The notes below the pieces were generated by a model. The model worked only from the letters and a program-made list of their open reading frames with translations, was not told the DNA's origin and searched no databases. A stretch of DNA of 59,548 nucleotides, taken from positions 1 through 59,548 of the forward strand of contig NZ_JACHHB010000019.1 in NCBI RefSeq assembly GCF_014202575.1. Reading direction: 5' to 3'. The translations under genes and the position numbers were made by a program. The stretch is from Texcoconibacillus texcoconensis. Lineage in GTDB: Bacteria; Bacillota; Bacilli; Bacillales; Salisediminibacteriaceae. Positions 7,388-18,472 of the stretch are shown one piece after another. The stretch's first letter is position 1. Each line of letters starts with the position of its first letter.

Positions 7388-8191
7388 TCATGATAGCCAT
7401 CTCAATGCAAGCACGATGAACATTAAAGCCACGACCGTCAGCAAAACGAATGTATCGAGCCCTCTCCAATTTTGTTGACGAAATCGAGTTCTTTCAGCGC
7501 CACCTTGATATCCCCTTGACTCCATCGCTGTTGCTAGTTCATCTGCTCTTTTAAACGCTTGTATAAATAACGGAACGAGAACAGGGACAAAAGCTTTCAC
7601 GCGCTTAACGAGCGAACCATGTAAGAAATTCGCTCCACGCGCCATTTGTGCCTTCATAATCTTTTCTGTTTCCATGAGTAACGTTGGTATAAAACGAAGC
7701 GAGATCGACATCATCAATGCAAACTCATAGACAGGGACACCAAATTTTTTTAATGGGTTAAATAACGACTCTAACCCGTCCGTTAAAGCGATAGGTGTTG
7801 TCGTTAATGTAAGCATTGATGTCATGACGACCAACAAAAACAACCGAAGCGAGATCATCGCTCCTTGTTTTACACCACCTTCATAGACCGTCAAGAACCC
7901 TACAGAAAATAATGGTTCTCCTTCTCGCGTCATAAACAAATGAAGCAGGAAGGTCACCACAATAATAATGGCAATCAGACGAAGTCCTTTCAGAAAAAAA
8001 CGGATGGGCACCTTTGAAAGAAAGAATGCGCCGAGAACATATAGAGTTAAAAGGGAGAAGCTAACAAATTGATTGGCTATAAATAGGTTAATGATAAAGA
8101 CAAATACAACGATTAATTTCGCTCTAGGGTCCATCCCATGGATCATGGATGTACCAGGAATATATTGACCAATTATTATATTTTTAAACAT
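7388..8191 (-). CDS. ecfT: ECF transporter transmembrane subunit EcfT
   Basis: A 267-aa multi-spanning membrane protein of the CbiQ/EcfT family. It has five or so hydrophobic segments and the Ala-Arg-Gly coupling motifs AQMARGANF (about 180-188) and AMESRGYQGG (about 223-232) on the cytoplasmic side, which contact the two ATPases. It forms the shared energising module for several vitamin-binding S components encoded elsewhere. It overlaps ecfA2 by 8 bp. Confidence 0.94.
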   Translation of the reverse strand: MFKNIIIGQYIPGTSMIHGMDPRAKLIVVFVFIINLFIANQFVSFSLLTLYVLGAFFLSKVPIRFFLKGLRLIAIIIVVTFLLHLFMTREGEPLFSVGFLTVYEGGVKQGAMISLRLFLLVVMTSMLTLTTTPIALTDGLESLFNPLKKFGVPVYEFALMMSISLRFIPTLLMETEKIMKAQMARGANFLHGSLVKRVKAFVPVLVPLFIQAFKRADELATAMESRGYQGGAERTRFRQQNWRGLDTFVLLTVVALMFIVLALRWLS

Positions 8192-9059
8192 CTCCTAGTG
8201 TACTCCCTTTTAACATACCATCAATATGTTCAACTAAGGCCGTTTCTCCAAAAGGAAGAGAATCGCCTTCTTTTCCAAAGTGTTCTTGTACCGCTTTCCA
8301 TAACCTAAGAGATTCAGGTAATTGTAAGCCTAAGCTTTGAAGCTTTTGCTCATCAGCAAATACTGTCGGAGGACTCCCTGATTTTGCAACTTGTCCTTCG
8401 CTCATGATAATTAAGCGATCTGAATGTTTTGCAGCAAGCTCCATATCATGAGTGACTAAGATAACTGTTGCCTCATAATCTTGTCGCCAAGCTTCGATCA
8501 TATCCATTAATTCTTTTTGTCCTTGTGGATCAATGCCAGCTGTTGGCTCGTCAAGAATGAGAACCTCTGGATTCATCACTAGCACCCCTGCGATTGCAGC
8601 ACGTCTCATTTGCCCCCCACTTAGGTCAAATGGTGATCGACTGCACACTTCTTGTGGCAACCCGACTTGTTCGATCGCTCGCCTTGCCCGTTTTAATGCC
8701 TCATCTTTTGGAACACCATGATTAATAGGACCAAATGCCACATCACTTTCAACTGTTTCATCAAATAGTTGATGTTCAGGGAATTGAAATACCATCCCAA
8801 CTTTTCGCCGCATTGGGTGGATCACTTTTTGTTTTGTATCATGCTTTAATGTCCAGTTTCCGACTTGAACACTTCCAGATGTCGGTTTAACTAAACCATT
8901 AAAATGCTGGACAAGCGTCGACTTCCCTGATCCAGTATGACCTATAATCGAAACATATTCACCTGAAGCAATTGATAAATCAACTTCATGCAATGCTTTT
9001 GATTCAAAGGGAGAACCACTCATATAAATGTGGGTTAATTTTTCTGCTTTAATGTCCAT
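8184..9059 (-). CDS. ecfA2: ECF transporter ATPase EcfA2
   Basis: An ABC ATPase of 291 aa. Walker A GHTGSGKST (40-48), Q-loop FQFPEHQLF, signature LSGGQMRRAA, Walker B VLILDEPTAG and the switch His in VTHDME are all intact. Together with EcfA1 it drives import of vitamins through EcfT and exchangeable S components. The ATG at 9059 has GGTGG seven bases ahead and overlaps the end of ecfA1 by 25 bp, which indicates translational coupling. Confidence 0.95.
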   Translation of the reverse strand: MDIKAEKLTHIYMSGSPFESKALHEVDLSIASGEYVSIIGHTGSGKSTLVQHFNGLVKPTSGSVQVGNWTLKHDTKQKVIHPMRRKVGMVFQFPEHQLFDETVESDVAFGPINHGVPKDEALKRARRAIEQVGLPQEVCSRSPFDLSGGQMRRAAIAGVLVMNPEVLILDEPTAGIDPQGQKELMDMIEAWRQDYEATVILVTHDMELAAKHSDRLIIMSEGQVAKSGSPPTVFADEQKLQSLGLQLPESLRLWKAVQEHFGKEGDSLPFGETALVEHIDGMLKGSTLGDV

Positions 9060-9877
9060 AGTGCTTCCACCAACTCTTCCTCATTGGTCACTGACTTCGG
9101 TAATGGCCATCCCTTTTCTTTCTTTAGACGATCACCAACTCGAGCAGGCAAGGGCAACATAAGACCAGCCTGTTCTAGCAAGTCTTTTTGCTGTAAAACA
9201 TCCTTAGATGTTCCTTCTGCAATCATAGCGCCTTCCTTCATCACAACGACCCGATCTGCTTGCCTCATTTCCTCTAAATCATGGGTAATAGAAACAACAC
9301 TAATTCCTTCATTAACTTGTAATTGCTTCATCACTTCCCGTAAATGAGTCTTTCCTTCAGGGTCAAGCATAGAAGTCGCTTCATCGAGAACGATAATAGA
9401 AGGTTTCATTGCTAAGACCCCTGCAATAGCGACGCGTTGTTTTTGCCCACCAGAAAGATGATGTGGTTCAGCGTTTTCGTAACCACTCATACCTACCTTT
9501 TTTAAGCTGTTTTCAATTCGATCTTTCATTTCTTCAGATGGTACTGCGATGTTTTCTAAGCCAAAGGCCACATCATCTTTTACCGTCGTTGCAACCATTT
9601 GATTTTCGGGGTTTTGAAACACCATTCCAACTTTTTTTCTAATAAGGGAGAGGTCTTTTTCGTGATTTGTAAATAATCCATCAACAACGACTGAACCTTC
9701 TTCTGGTTGTAGTAAACCATTTAACATTTTTGCTAATGTTGATTTTCCACTTCCATTATGGCCGACGACCGCAAGCCATTCTCCTTCATTAATCGTTAAA
9801 TTGATGCCTTTTATAACAAGAGGCATTTCTGGTTGGTACCGAAAAGAAACATTATTCACTGCTAGTAAGGAAACCAT
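9035..9877 (-). CDS. ecfA1: ECF transporter ATPase EcfA1
   Basis: An ABC ATPase of 280 aa with Walker A GHNGSGKST (39-47), FQNPENQ Q-loop, signature LSGGQKQRVA, Walker B IIVLDEATS and the switch His in ITHDLE. It pairs with EcfA2 and EcfT. It begins 160 bp after rplQ, and the rplQ terminator lies between, so it probably relies on a promoter in the short gap or on readthrough. I could not identify a convincing one. Confidence 0.95.
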   Translation of the reverse strand: MVSLLAVNNVSFRYQPEMPLVIKGINLTINEGEWLAVVGHNGSGKSTLAKMLNGLLQPEEGSVVVDGLFTNHEKDLSLIRKKVGMVFQNPENQMVATTVKDDVAFGLENIAVPSEEMKDRIENSLKKVGMSGYENAEPHHLSGGQKQRVAIAGVLAMKPSIIVLDEATSMLDPEGKTHLREVMKQLQVNEGISVVSITHDLEEMRQADRVVVMKEGAMIAEGTSKDVLQQKDLLEQAGLMLPLPARVGDRLKKEKGWPLPKSVTNEEELVEALWTLKQKN

Positions 9878-9964
9878 TTTTCTACTCCCTTAGAGTTTAG
9901 ATTGGTCAACATGAACGGGCCAAAGTCGATCGCTTTTTGAACGAAAAGCGAAGCTAGCAACAAC

Positions 9965-10018
9965 AAAAAAAGGGCACAGATCAGAACCTGAAAATCAGAT
10001 TCTGTGTCTCGCCCTTTG
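9965..10018 (-). terminator. Terminator after rplQ, end of the S10-spc-alpha block
   Basis: On the minus strand, AAAGGGC pairs with GCCCTTT at the base of a long imperfect hairpin with an inner stem (ACACAGA...CTGATCTGTG region). Seven T follow. It closes the longest ribosomal transcript in the window. Confidence 0.8.
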
Positions 10019-10037
10019 CTGAAATCAATCCTAGTTG

Positions 10038-10400
10038 TTACACGAGTTCAATGATGGCCATTTCAGCGCCGTCACCACGACGAGGGCCTAGTTTGTTCAC
10101 ACGTGTGTAACCGCCTTGACGGTCCTCATAACGTGGTGCAATGTCGTCAAACAACTTTTGCACTGCATCTTGACCACTCTCTTCGTTCGCAACTTCTTTA
10201 CGTACGAAAGCTGCTGCTTGACGGCGAGCGTGTAAGTCGCCACGCTTTCCGAGCGTAATCATTTTTTCTACGACGGAACGAAGTTCTTTAGCTTTTGATT
10301 CTGTCGTTTCGATGCGCTCGTTAATAATTAGATCCGTTGCTAAGTCACGAAATAATGCTTTACGAGCTGCACTATTGCGTCCGAGTTTTGCGTATGCCAT
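10038..10400 (-). CDS. rplQ: 50S ribosomal protein L17
   Basis: L17, 120 aa, with the characteristic N-terminal [20 protein letters not shown] (6-25) and C-terminal [16 protein letters not shown]. It sits near the peptide exit of the 50S subunit. It is the last gene of the alpha-operon-type cluster, 77 bp after rpoA, and is followed by a terminator. Confidence 0.97.
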   Translation of the reverse strand: MAYAKLGRNSAARKALFRDLATDLIINERIETTESKAKELRSVVEKMITLGKRGDLHARRQAAAFVRKEVANEESGQDAVQKLFDDIAPRYEDRQGGYTRVNKLGPRRGDGAEMAIIELV

Positions 10401-10477
10401 TTGTGATTCCCTCCTTCATCAAACAGTCGTCCCGATCTCCCTTTGCATCAGGAATCAGTGGATCGTTAAAGACGAGA

Positions 10478-11422
10478 CTACTCCTCGTTGCGTAATCCGA
10501 GGCCTAGTTCGCCTAGTTTTTCTTGAACTTCTTCTAATGACTTACGGCCGAGGTTACGAACTTTCATCATATCCTCTTCCGATTTTTGTGTGAGCTCTTG
10601 TACGGTATTAATTCCCGCTCGTTTTAAGCAGTTGTAAGAACGAACAGAGAGATCTAACTCTTCAATTGTCATCTCAAGCACTTTTTCTTTTTGGTCTTCT
10701 TCTTTCTCAACCATAATTTCAGCATTTTGTGCTTGATCTGTCAGTCCAACGAAGATGTTTAAATGCTCGTTTAAAATCTTACCACCAAGAGAAACAGCTT
10801 CCTCAGGGCGAATACTACCATCAGTCCAAACATCTAGTGTTAGCTTATCAAAGTTCGTGATTTGCCCAACACGTGTGTTTTCGACTTGATAGTTCACGCG
10901 AGATACCGGCGTGTAAATGGAGTCAATAGGGATGACGCCAATCGCCATATCCTCTGACTTGTTTCCATCTGCTGGTACATAGCCACGCCCACGACTGGCT
11001 GTTAATTTCATATTGAACTGTGCGCCTTTTGATAGTGTTGCGATATGAAGGTCAGGGTTCAAGACTTCTACATCACTGTCATGCGTAAGGTCCGCAGCCG
11101 TAACAACCCCTTCACCTTGAGCTTCAAGCTCCAACGTCTTCTCTTCATCAGAGTAGACTTTTAATGCTAAATTCTTTAAGTTCAAAATGATGGTTGTTAC
11201 GTCTTCAACGACACCTTCGATCGTTGAGAATTCATGCAAGACACCATCGAATTGCACACTTGTTACAGCAGCACCAGGTAAGGAGGACAATAGAATTCGG
11301 CGCAAGGAGTTACCGAGCGTCGTTCCATAGCCTCTTTCCAAAGGCTCGACGACAAACTTCCCGTAAGTTGCATCGTCGCTCAGTTCAACCGTTTCTATAT
11401 TCGGCTTTTCGATTTCAATCAT
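10478..11422 (-). CDS. rpoA: RNA polymerase alpha subunit
   Basis: RpoA, 314 aa. The N-terminal dimerisation domain (about 1-230) carries [20 protein letters not shown] near residues 33-52. A Glu/Lys-rich linker follows, then the C-terminal DNA-contacting domain with [14 protein letters not shown] and [11 protein letters not shown] (about 250-300). It assembles beta and beta-prime and reads UP elements and activators. It is preceded by a 194-bp gap containing a GC-rich hairpin, unusually long within this operon. Confidence 0.98.
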   Translation of the reverse strand: MIEIEKPNIETVELSDDATYGKFVVEPLERGYGTTLGNSLRRILLSSLPGAAVTSVQFDGVLHEFSTIEGVVEDVTTIILNLKNLALKVYSDEEKTLELEAQGEGVVTAADLTHDSDVEVLNPDLHIATLSKGAQFNMKLTASRGRGYVPADGNKSEDMAIGVIPIDSIYTPVSRVNYQVENTRVGQITNFDKLTLDVWTDGSIRPEEAVSLGGKILNEHLNIFVGLTDQAQNAEIMVEKEEDQKEKVLEMTIEELDLSVRSYNCLKRAGINTVQELTQKSEEDMMKVRNLGRKSLEEVQEKLGELGLGLRNEE

Positions 11423-11453
11423 TCAACAAACCCTCCTTCAAAACGTCGAAACC

Positions 11454-11478
11454 CCGGTTCACATTGACGTCGAACCGG
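11454..11478 (-). other. Hairpin in the rpoA leader
   Basis: CCGGTTC (11472-11478 on the minus strand) pairs with GAACCGG (11454-11460) across an 11-base loop, about 15 bases upstream of the rpoA ribosome-binding site. It is not followed by a T-tract. It could tune rpoA translation or processing; no function can be shown from the sequence. Confidence 0.45.
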
Positions 11479-11616
11479 AATCCCTCTTTAGGCACATCCC
11501 GACCGTATCATATCTTTTATGTCCATCGTTCGTAAGGAGCTGATCTTGTTGTCTCGTTAACGAATTCTCAAACATTATTGACAACGGATAAGCAACTCAT
11601 ACACGTTGCTGCACGA

Positions 11617-12015
11617 TTAGACGCGACGACGTTTTGGTGGACGGCAACCGTTATGAGGAACAGGAGTGACGTCACGAATCATGCTAACTTCCAAGCCAGT
11701 CGCTTGCAAGGAACGGATCGCAGCTTCGCGCCCTGCTCCTGGGCCTTTTACAGACACTTCTACAGCCTTCATGCCGTGTTCTTGCGCAGCTTTTGCAGCT
11801 GTTTCTGCTGCTGTTTGTGCTGCGAAAGGGGTAGATTTACGTGAACCTTTAAACCCTAAAGCGCCAGCACTTGCCCAAGAAAGTGCATTTCCTTGTTGAT
11901 CTGTGATCGTAACAATCGTGTTGTTGAAAGTAGAACGAATGTGAGCGATCCCAGATTCAACATTTTTACGTTGGCGACGTTTTGTACGTGTCGTTTTTGT
12001 TCTTGCTTTAGCCAT
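11617..12015 (-). CDS. rpsK: 30S ribosomal protein S11
   Basis: S11, 132 aa, with [18 protein letters not shown] (about residues 21-38) and the basic C-terminal [13 protein letters not shown]. It lies on the 30S platform near the E site. The ATG at 12015 matches the family N-terminus [10 protein letters not shown]; the TTG at 12024 is too close to the AGGAGG. It follows rpsM by 18 bp. Confidence 0.97.
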   Translation of the reverse strand: MAKARTKTTRTKRRQRKNVESGIAHIRSTFNNTIVTITDQQGNALSWASAGALGFKGSRKSTPFAAQTAAETAAKAAQEHGMKAVEVSVKGPGAGREAAIRSLQATGLEVSMIRDVTPVPHNGCRPPKRRRV

Positions 12016-12033
12016 AATGTGCAATTACCTCCT

Positions 12034-12399
12034 TTACTTTTTCTTGTTCGCTACTGTACGACGTGGACCTTTACGTGTACGTGCGTTGTTCTTCGTTTTT
12101 TGACCTCGTAGTGGTAAACCACGACGGTGGCGAATACCTCGGTATGCACCGATTTCAATAAGACGCTTAACATCTAAAGAAAGTTCGCGACGAAGGTCAC
12201 CTTCTACTTTGTAAGTGTCAATAACTTCACGGATTCGTGCTAACTCGTCATCAGTAAGATCACGAACACGTGTGTTTTCAGATACATTTGCTTTATCGAG
12301 GATTTCTTTCGCTCTGGAATTTCCGATTCCATAAACGTAAGTTAGTGAAATCACTACTCGTTTCTCACGAGGAATATCGACGCCTGCAATACGTGCCAT
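12034..12399 (-). CDS. rpsM: 30S ribosomal protein S13
   Basis: S13, 121 aa, beginning [19 protein letters not shown] and ending in the basic tail [13 protein letters not shown] that reaches toward the P-site tRNA. The [12 protein letters not shown] helix-hairpin-helix region (about 24-35) and [14 protein letters not shown] (about 90-103) are typical. It follows rpmJ by 20 bp. Confidence 0.97.
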   Translation of the reverse strand: MARIAGVDIPREKRVVISLTYVYGIGNSRAKEILDKANVSENTRVRDLTDDELARIREVIDTYKVEGDLRRELSLDVKRLIEIGAYRGIRHRRGLPLRGQKTKNNARTRKGPRRTVANKKK

Positions 12400-12419
12400 C
12401 GATCATGCACCTCCTTCAA

Positions 12420-12575
<156 letters not shown>

Positions 12576-12587
12576 TCATTTTTTTTA

Positions 12588-12806
12588 CTATTTATATCGG
12601 TAAGTGATACGACCACGAGATAAGTCATACGGAGATAATTCTACCGTAACTTTATCGCCTGGTAGAATTCGAATAAAGTGCATACGGATTTTACCAGACA
12701 CGTGAGCTAATATTTTATGACCATTTTCCAATTCAACACGGAACATAGCATTTGGAAGCGGCTCAATCACCGTTCCTTCCACTTCAATTACATCATCTTT
12801 CGCCAT
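12588..12806 (-). CDS. infA: Translation initiation factor IF-1
   Basis: IF-1, 72 aa, an OB-fold protein ([13 protein letters not shown]...RITYRYK) of exact family length. It binds the 30S A site and helps IF-2 and IF-3 choose the initiator tRNA. It follows the KOW-domain gene by only 4 bp and precedes rpmJ by 54 bp. Confidence 0.97.
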   Translation of the reverse strand: MAKDDVIEVEGTVIEPLPNAMFRVELENGHKILAHVSGKIRMHFIRILPGDKVTVELSPYDLSRGRITYRYK

Positions 12807-12810
12807 GAAT

Positions 12811-13113
12811 TTACTCTCCTTCCTTCAGTAAACTTTTATGAATATACGATGAAATAGCAAATCGTAATTTCGCATTGGTAACACGACCCGTCTCGACTAT
12901 GCTATTCTTCACTTCTGAGGAAATATCATATAGTCTTTCGACGTGCTGAACATTTTTCTTCTTCGCACGATCTACTTTGCGTTTATCACCATCGGCAATA
13001 AGAACAAAGCGATCATTGACGACTTCGATCACGCACGCAAATTGCCCTATATCTCTTCCTTGCGAAATTCGCACAAGTTCTCCAACTTGCGGAACCGAAT
13101 CAGGATTCTTCAT
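12811..13113 (-). CDS. KOW-domain RNA-binding protein, L14e-like (YbzG type)
   Basis: A 100-aa protein whose first 60 residues look like a KOW/SH3-type barrel of the archaeal/eukaryal ribosomal L14e group ([20 protein letters not shown], then [18 protein letters not shown]). It sits between map and infA, where B. subtilis has the small gene of the same kind that I recall as ybzG. RNA or ribosome binding is likely, but the precise role is unknown. Overlap with its neighbours is nil but spacing is tight (16 and 4 bp), so it is translated as part of the operon. Confidence 0.8.
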   Translation of the reverse strand: MKNPDSVPQVGELVRISQGRDIGQFACVIEVVNDRFVLIADGDKRKVDRAKKKNVQHVERLYDISSEVKNSIVETGRVTNAKLRFAISSYIHKSLLKEGE

Positions 13114-13129
13114 AGAGAACCACCTTAAC

Positions 13130-13875
13130 TTAGGCTTTCGTCAAAATTTCATATCCTGTGTCGTTAATAGCAATCGTGTGTTCAAAGTGAGCGCAGTTTT
13201 TCCCATCTGACGTAACGACAGTCCAATTATCAGACAGTGTCTTCACGTGACGTGATCCTGCATTCACCATTGGTTCTACCGCGATCACGAGACCTGGTTT
13301 GAGTCGGGGCCCTTTATCTGGTGGACCAAAATTCGGTACTTGTGGCTCTTCGTGCAAGTTTTGCCCGATACCATGACCGACATACTCACGAACGACTGAT
13401 AGACCATGTTCTTCAACATATAATTGTACAGCATTTGAAATGTTAGACAAGCGTTCGCCTGGTTTTGCTTCATTTAAACCTGCGTATAATGCTGATTCAG
13501 TCACACTTAATAGTCGTTCATCTTCTTCTGAGATCTCACCAACTGCATATGTCCATGCAGAGTCCCCATGATAACCACCATACTTTGCACCAATATCGAT
13601 ACTGATGATGTCACCTTCTTGAAGCACTCGCCCCCCTGGAATCCCGTGTACCAATTCTTCATTTACTGAAGCGCAGATACTGCCAGTAAATCCATGGTAG
13701 CCTTTAAAAGATGGAATCGCATCATGTGCTCGAATAAATTGATCAGCAATTTCATCTAGATCTTTTGTCGTTACACCTGGTTTGATGTGTTTTTTAAGCT
13801 CCTGATGAGTTCGCCCAACAATTTGTCCAGCTACACGCATAATTTCCAATTCTCTTGGCGTTTTTTTTACAATCA

Positions 13876-13876
<1 letters not shown>
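13130..13876 (-). CDS. map: Methionine aminopeptidase, type I
   Basis: MetAP, 248 aa, removes the N-terminal Met from new proteins. The metal-binding and catalytic pattern is recognisable: [26 protein letters not shown] (two Asp ligands), [12 protein letters not shown] (His ligand), VIAVEPM and FEHTIAI (Glu ligands). The ATG at 13876 overlaps the adk stop as TAATG, giving translational coupling; the upstream codons at 13897 lie inside adk and are not used. Confidence 0.96.
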
Positions 13877-14553
<677 letters not shown>

Positions 14554-14595
14554 TCACAACGAATAAGGTAAGGGAGGGTGAATTCCCCTACCTTT

Positions 14596-15888
14596 CTATT
14601 TAATGAAGCCTTTATAGCTACGTTGAATGAGCTGGCTTTCGACCTGTTTCATCGTATCCAAAGCTACACCAACAACGATTAACAAACCAGTTCCTCCGAT
14701 TTGTACTTGCGGTGGTAACCCTGCAAGTTCTGTGAAAAAGACTGGTATGACGGAGACAGCTGCTAAGAAAAGAGCTCCGACAAATGTTAAACGGTACAGG
14801 ATCCGGGTGATGTAAACTTGCGTCGTGTGACCGGGACGAATACCAGGAATGTAGCCACCTTGCTTCTTCAAATTTTCTGCCATTTGTTCAGGATTGACTT
14901 GAACAAATGTATAGAAATAGGTAAACCCAATAATGAGTAAGGCATAAACGAGCAATCCAAACGGTTGCGTGTAGTCAAAGTTTGTCGAAACCCATGCCGC
15001 AATCGCGTTCTCATCACCTACAAAACCTGCAATCGTCGGTGGGAAAATAAACAATGACATTGCGAAAATAACGGGGATAACCCCTGCAGCGTTTACTTTC
15101 AATGGTAGGTGTGTCGATTGACCTCCTTGTGGTTTCCCTGCAACAAGGCGCTTCGCGTACTGTACAGGAACCTTACGTAACGCTTGTTGAACGAAGATTA
15201 CACCAACAACGATCGCCAATAAAGCGACGAGTAAAAGGAGAATCGTGACAACACCAACAAAGAGTTGCTCACCTGCTCCAGCAATTTGTTGTTCATACAA
15301 TTGGCCAACGCCACCAGGAATACCTGCAGCAATACCACCAAAAATCATAATCGAAATCCCGTTACCGACACCTTTTGCAGTGATTTGCTCCCCTAACCAC
15401 ATTAAGAATGTGGTCCCTGCAGTTAAAACAAGTGCAATCAACAAGTATGTGACGACGGTAGGGTTCGGAACCAAACCTGGCATTAAATTGTTAAAGCCAA
15501 TCGACATACCTAATGCCTGAAAAAAAGCAATGACAACCGTAAAATAACGGGTGAATTGAGCTAATTTTCGGCGACCTGCTTCACCTTGTCTTCCCCACTC
15601 AGCAAACTTTGGGACAACATCCATTCTGAGCAATTGGACAATGATCGACGCAGTGATGTAAGGCATAATGCCTGTTGCAAAAATTGAAAAGTTCTCTAAT
15701 GCTCCACCACCGAACGCGTTGATAAAGCCAAATGCATTCATTTGGTCCTCGAACGTCAACATTTCCGCATTGACGCCAGGGGCAGGTATATGAGCTCCAA
15801 TCCGGAAAACGATAAGCATCGTTAGGGTGAAAAGGATTTTGTTACGCAAATCACCCACACGAAAAACGTTTGCGATGGACCGAAACAT
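14596..15888 (-). CDS. secY: Protein translocase subunit SecY
   Basis: SecY, 430 aa, with ten hydrophobic segments, forms the channel through which proteins are exported or inserted. Typical segments include LRNKILFTLTMLIVFRIG near the N-terminus, the plug region FGGGALENFSIFATGIMPYI, and the C-terminal QVESQLIQRSYKGFIK. It works with SecE, also in this window, SecG and SecA. Its ATG overlaps the rplO stop (TAATG), the usual coupling in the spc operon. Confidence 0.97.
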   Translation of the reverse strand: MFRSIANVFRVGDLRNKILFTLTMLIVFRIGAHIPAPGVNAEMLTFEDQMNAFGFINAFGGGALENFSIFATGIMPYITASIIVQLLRMDVVPKFAEWGRQGEAGRRKLAQFTRYFTVVIAFFQALGMSIGFNNLMPGLVPNPTVVTYLLIALVLTAGTTFLMWLGEQITAKGVGNGISIMIFGGIAAGIPGGVGQLYEQQIAGAGEQLFVGVVTILLLLVALLAIVVGVIFVQQALRKVPVQYAKRLVAGKPQGGQSTHLPLKVNAAGVIPVIFAMSLFIFPPTIAGFVGDENAIAAWVSTNFDYTQPFGLLVYALLIIGFTYFYTFVQVNPEQMAENLKKQGGYIPGIRPGHTTQVYITRILYRLTFVGALFLAAVSVIPVFFTELAGLPPQVQIGGTGLLIVVGVALDTMKQVESQLIQRSYKGFIK

Positions 15889-16328
15889 TAGACCACCTCA
15901 GTGCTTCCGCCGGCAGCTTCGATCGCTTCTTTTGCTGAAGCGGAGAACTTTCCTGCCTTAACAGTAAGCTTGCGTTCAAGCTTGCCGTTACCTAGGATCT
16001 TAACTCCATCCTTTTCGCTCTTTACGACTCCGGATTCTACAAGAAGTTCTGGTGTAACTTCAGTGCCATCCTCGAAGCGATTTAAAGCATCTAAATTCAC
16101 GATCGCAAATTCTTTGCGGTTCGGATTCGTAAACCCACGTTTAGGTAGACGACGAATGATCGGCATTTGTCCACCTTCAAAACCTGGGCGAACTCCGCCG
16201 CCAGAACGAGCGTTTTGACCATGGTCACCACGACCGGATGTGTTACCCGCGCCCGAAGCATAGCCACGTCCAACGCGTCTACGAACTTTTCGTGAACCTT
16301 CGTTAGGCTTAAGTTCATGAAGTTTCAT
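15888..16328 (-). CDS. rplO: 50S ribosomal protein L15
   Basis: L15, 146 aa. The Gly/Arg-rich N-terminal extension ([20 protein letters not shown], about residues 17-36) threads into 23S rRNA, and the globular C-terminal half carries [17 protein letters not shown]. It follows rpmD by 28 bp and overlaps secY by one base. Confidence 0.97.
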   Translation of the reverse strand: MKLHELKPNEGSRKVRRRVGRGYASGAGNTSGRGDHGQNARSGGGVRPGFEGGQMPIIRRLPKRGFTNPNRKEFAIVNLDALNRFEDGTEVTPELLVESGVVKSEKDGVKILGNGKLERKLTVKAGKFSASAKEAIEAAGGSTEVV

Positions 16329-16356
16329 CTTGGCACCTCCTCAACTATATAGTGTT

Positions 16357-16545
16357 TTATGCGTCAATTTCGTTTACTTTTACTAGATGGCTCACTTTGT
16401 TAACCATGCCACGAATCGCTGAGTTATCCTCTTGCACAACGCTGTGGTTCACTTTACGAAGACCAAGTGCTTCAACTGTCTGACGCTGGTCTCCTGGGCG
16501 GCCAATCAAACTACGAGTGAGGGTGATTTCAAGTTTCTTTGCCAT
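16357..16545 (-). CDS. rpmD: 50S ribosomal protein L30
   Basis: L30, 62 aa, with the signature [21 protein letters not shown] (8-28) followed by [10 protein letters not shown]. It is a small late-assembly 50S protein. Full length, 13 bp after rpsE. Confidence 0.96.
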   Translation of the reverse strand: MAKKLEITLTRSLIGRPGDQRQTVEALGLRKVNHSVVQEDNSAIRGMVNKVSHLVKVNEIDA

Positions 16546-16558
16546 GTCTCGTCCCTCC

Positions 16559-17056
16559 TTATCCTAACAGCTCTTCAACGGATTTACCGCGAAGTTTTGC
16601 GACTTGTTCAGGTTTTTTAAGTTCAGTCAACCCTTGGATTGTCGCACGAACCATGTTTACAGGGTTGTTAGAACCGTGTGATTTCGAGAGAATGTCGCCG
16701 ACGCCTCCGAGCTCTAACACCGCACGGACAGGTCCACCGGCAATAACTCCTGTACCTTCAGATGCTGGTTTAAGAAGAACATTACCTGCACCGTATCGTC
16801 CGACGATTTGGTGAGGAATTGTCGTACCACGCATAGGTACTTCAACTAAGTTTTTCTTCGCATCTTCAATACCTTTACGGATCGCTTCAGGAACTTCTAG
16901 GGCTTTACCCATACCGAATCCTACGTGACCGTTTTTATCTCCAACAACGACAAGTGCAGCAAAGCGGAAGCGACGTCCACCTTTAACAACCTTCGCTACA
17001 CGGTTGATCGCCACTACTCTTTCTTCAAGTTCAAGTTGATTTGGGTCGATTTGCAT
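16559..17056 (-). CDS. rpsE: 30S ribosomal protein S5
   Basis: S5, 165 aa. The double-stranded-RNA-like domain ([21 protein letters not shown], about 19-39) is followed by [20 protein letters not shown] and the conserved [13 protein letters not shown]. It helps decoding accuracy and mRNA helicase action with S3 and S4. Spacing to rplR is 24 bp. Confidence 0.97.
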   Translation of the reverse strand: MQIDPNQLELEERVVAINRVAKVVKGGRRFRFAALVVVGDKNGHVGFGMGKALEVPEAIRKGIEDAKKNLVEVPMRGTTIPHQIVGRYGAGNVLLKPASEGTGVIAGGPVRAVLELGGVGDILSKSHGSNNPVNMVRATIQGLTELKKPEQVAKLRGKSVEELLG

Positions 17057-17080
17057 CAGTTTCCCTCCTTTATTGCTTCA

Positions 17081-17443
17081 TTAAAATTCAAGGCCATTTT
17101 CACGTGCTGCATCAGCAAGCACTTGAACACGACCGTGGTAAAGGTAACCACCGCGGTCAAAAACGACTGACGTGTAGCCATTTTCTTTTGCGCGTTTCGC
17201 TAGTAGTTCGCCGACTTGGCGAGCTGCTTCTTTATTGCCACCGTTATCAAGTTTAAGTTCTTTATCTAAGCTAGAAGCACTTGCAACCGTGACGCCTGCA
17301 ACGTCATCGATTAGTTGTGCATTAATTTGCTTATTAGAACGGAAAACATTTAAACGGGGACGTTCAGCAGTACCTGATACCGTTTTGCGAACATGACTAT
17401 GGCGCTTTTTGCGAACCGCATTTTTGTTCGTCTTCGTAATCAT
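17081..17443 (-). CDS. rplR: 50S ribosomal protein L18
   Basis: L18, 120 aa, a 5S rRNA-binding protein. It has the basic N-terminus [20 protein letters not shown] (about 12-31), [16 protein letters not shown], and the final [24 protein letters not shown] typical of the family. Normal spc-operon position between rplF and rpsE. Confidence 0.97.
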   Translation of the reverse strand: MITKTNKNAVRKKRHSHVRKTVSGTAERPRLNVFRSNKQINAQLIDDVAGVTVASASSLDKELKLDNGGNKEAARQVGELLAKRAKENGYTSVVFDRGGYLYHGRVQVLADAARENGLEF

Positions 17444-17478
17444 CGAACGTCTCTCCTTTCATTCCGTTTGTTTACCGA

Positions 17479-18015
17479 TTACTTCCCAGTCTTACCTTCT
17501 TTTTGGCGGACATATTCGCCTTCGTAACGAATACCTTTACCTTTATAAGGCTCTGGCGTACGTACGGAACGAACATTAGAAGCAAACGCACCTACACGTT
17601 CTTTATCAATTCCACGAATAACAATCGATGTGTTACTTGGTACTTCTACTTCAAGATCGCCTTCTGTTTCAAATTCTACTGGGTGAGAGTATCCAACGTT
17701 CAATACTAATTTGTTACCAGTCTTTTGCGCACGGTAACCTACACCTACGAGTTCGAGCTTACGTTCGAAGCCGTTTGTAACACCTTGAATCATGTTATTT
17801 AAAACACTGCGCGTCGTACCGTGAAGCGCACGATGTTCTTTATGATCAGATGGGCGTTCGATCGTAATCACGTTCTCTTCTTGCTTAATAATCATGTCTG
17901 GGTGAAGCGTTCTGCTTAGTTCACCTTTAGGACCTTTTACTGTTACGCTGTTGCCGTCAAACGCAATTTCTACGTTCGATGGAACTTCGATCGGCTTAAC
18001 ACCAATTCGTGACAT
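17479..18015 (-). CDS. rplF: 50S ribosomal protein L6
   Basis: L6, 178 aa, with two similar alpha/beta domains and the conserved C-terminal segment [25 protein letters not shown]. It binds near the factor-binding site of the 50S subunit. Located 30 bp after rpsH. Confidence 0.97.
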   Translation of the reverse strand: MSRIGVKPIEVPSNVEIAFDGNSVTVKGPKGELSRTLHPDMIIKQEENVITIERPSDHKEHRALHGTTRSVLNNMIQGVTNGFERKLELVGVGYRAQKTGNKLVLNVGYSHPVEFETEGDLEVEVPSNTSIVIRGIDKERVGAFASNVRSVRTPEPYKGKGIRYEGEYVRQKEGKTGK

Positions 18016-18045
18016 ATTCTTGCACCTCCATTCTGCCGTTGAGAC

Positions 18046-18444
18046 TTACCAGATATATGCTAGTACTTCGCCGCCAACTTGTTTTTGACGAGCTTCTTTG
18101 TCTGTGATAACACCAGTAGATGATGAAACCACCGCAATACCTAAACCACCAAGTACACGTGGTACTTCTGAAGCTTTTGCATAAACGCGAAGACCTGGCT
18201 TACTGATTCGTTTTAAACCTGTGATAACACGTTCGTTATTTGAACCGTATTTAAGGAAAATACGTAAGATACCTTGCTTGTTGTCTTCGATCATTTCGTA
18301 ATCGCGAATAAAACCTTCACGCTTCAAGATATCAGCTACTTCTTTCTTGAGCTTAGAAGCTGGTAGCTCCAAGCTATCATGGCGTACTGTATTCGCGTTA
18401 CGAATACGCGTTAGCATATCTGCAATTGGATCTGTCATGACCAT
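18046..18444 (-). CDS. rpsH: 30S ribosomal protein S8
   Basis: S8, 132 aa, beginning [18 protein letters not shown] and ending with [26 protein letters not shown]. It is a central-domain primary binder of 16S rRNA. In E. coli S8 also represses its own operon; whether that holds here cannot be seen. It follows rpsZ by 28 bp. Confidence 0.97.
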   Translation of the reverse strand: MVMTDPIADMLTRIRNANTVRHDSLELPASKLKKEVADILKREGFIRDYEMIEDNKQGILRIFLKYGSNNERVITGLKRISKPGLRVYAKASEVPRVLGGLGIAVVSSSTGVITDKEARQKQVGGEVLAYIW

Positions 18445-18472
18445 AGGTTTTTACCTCCTTCCCAAATCGGAA

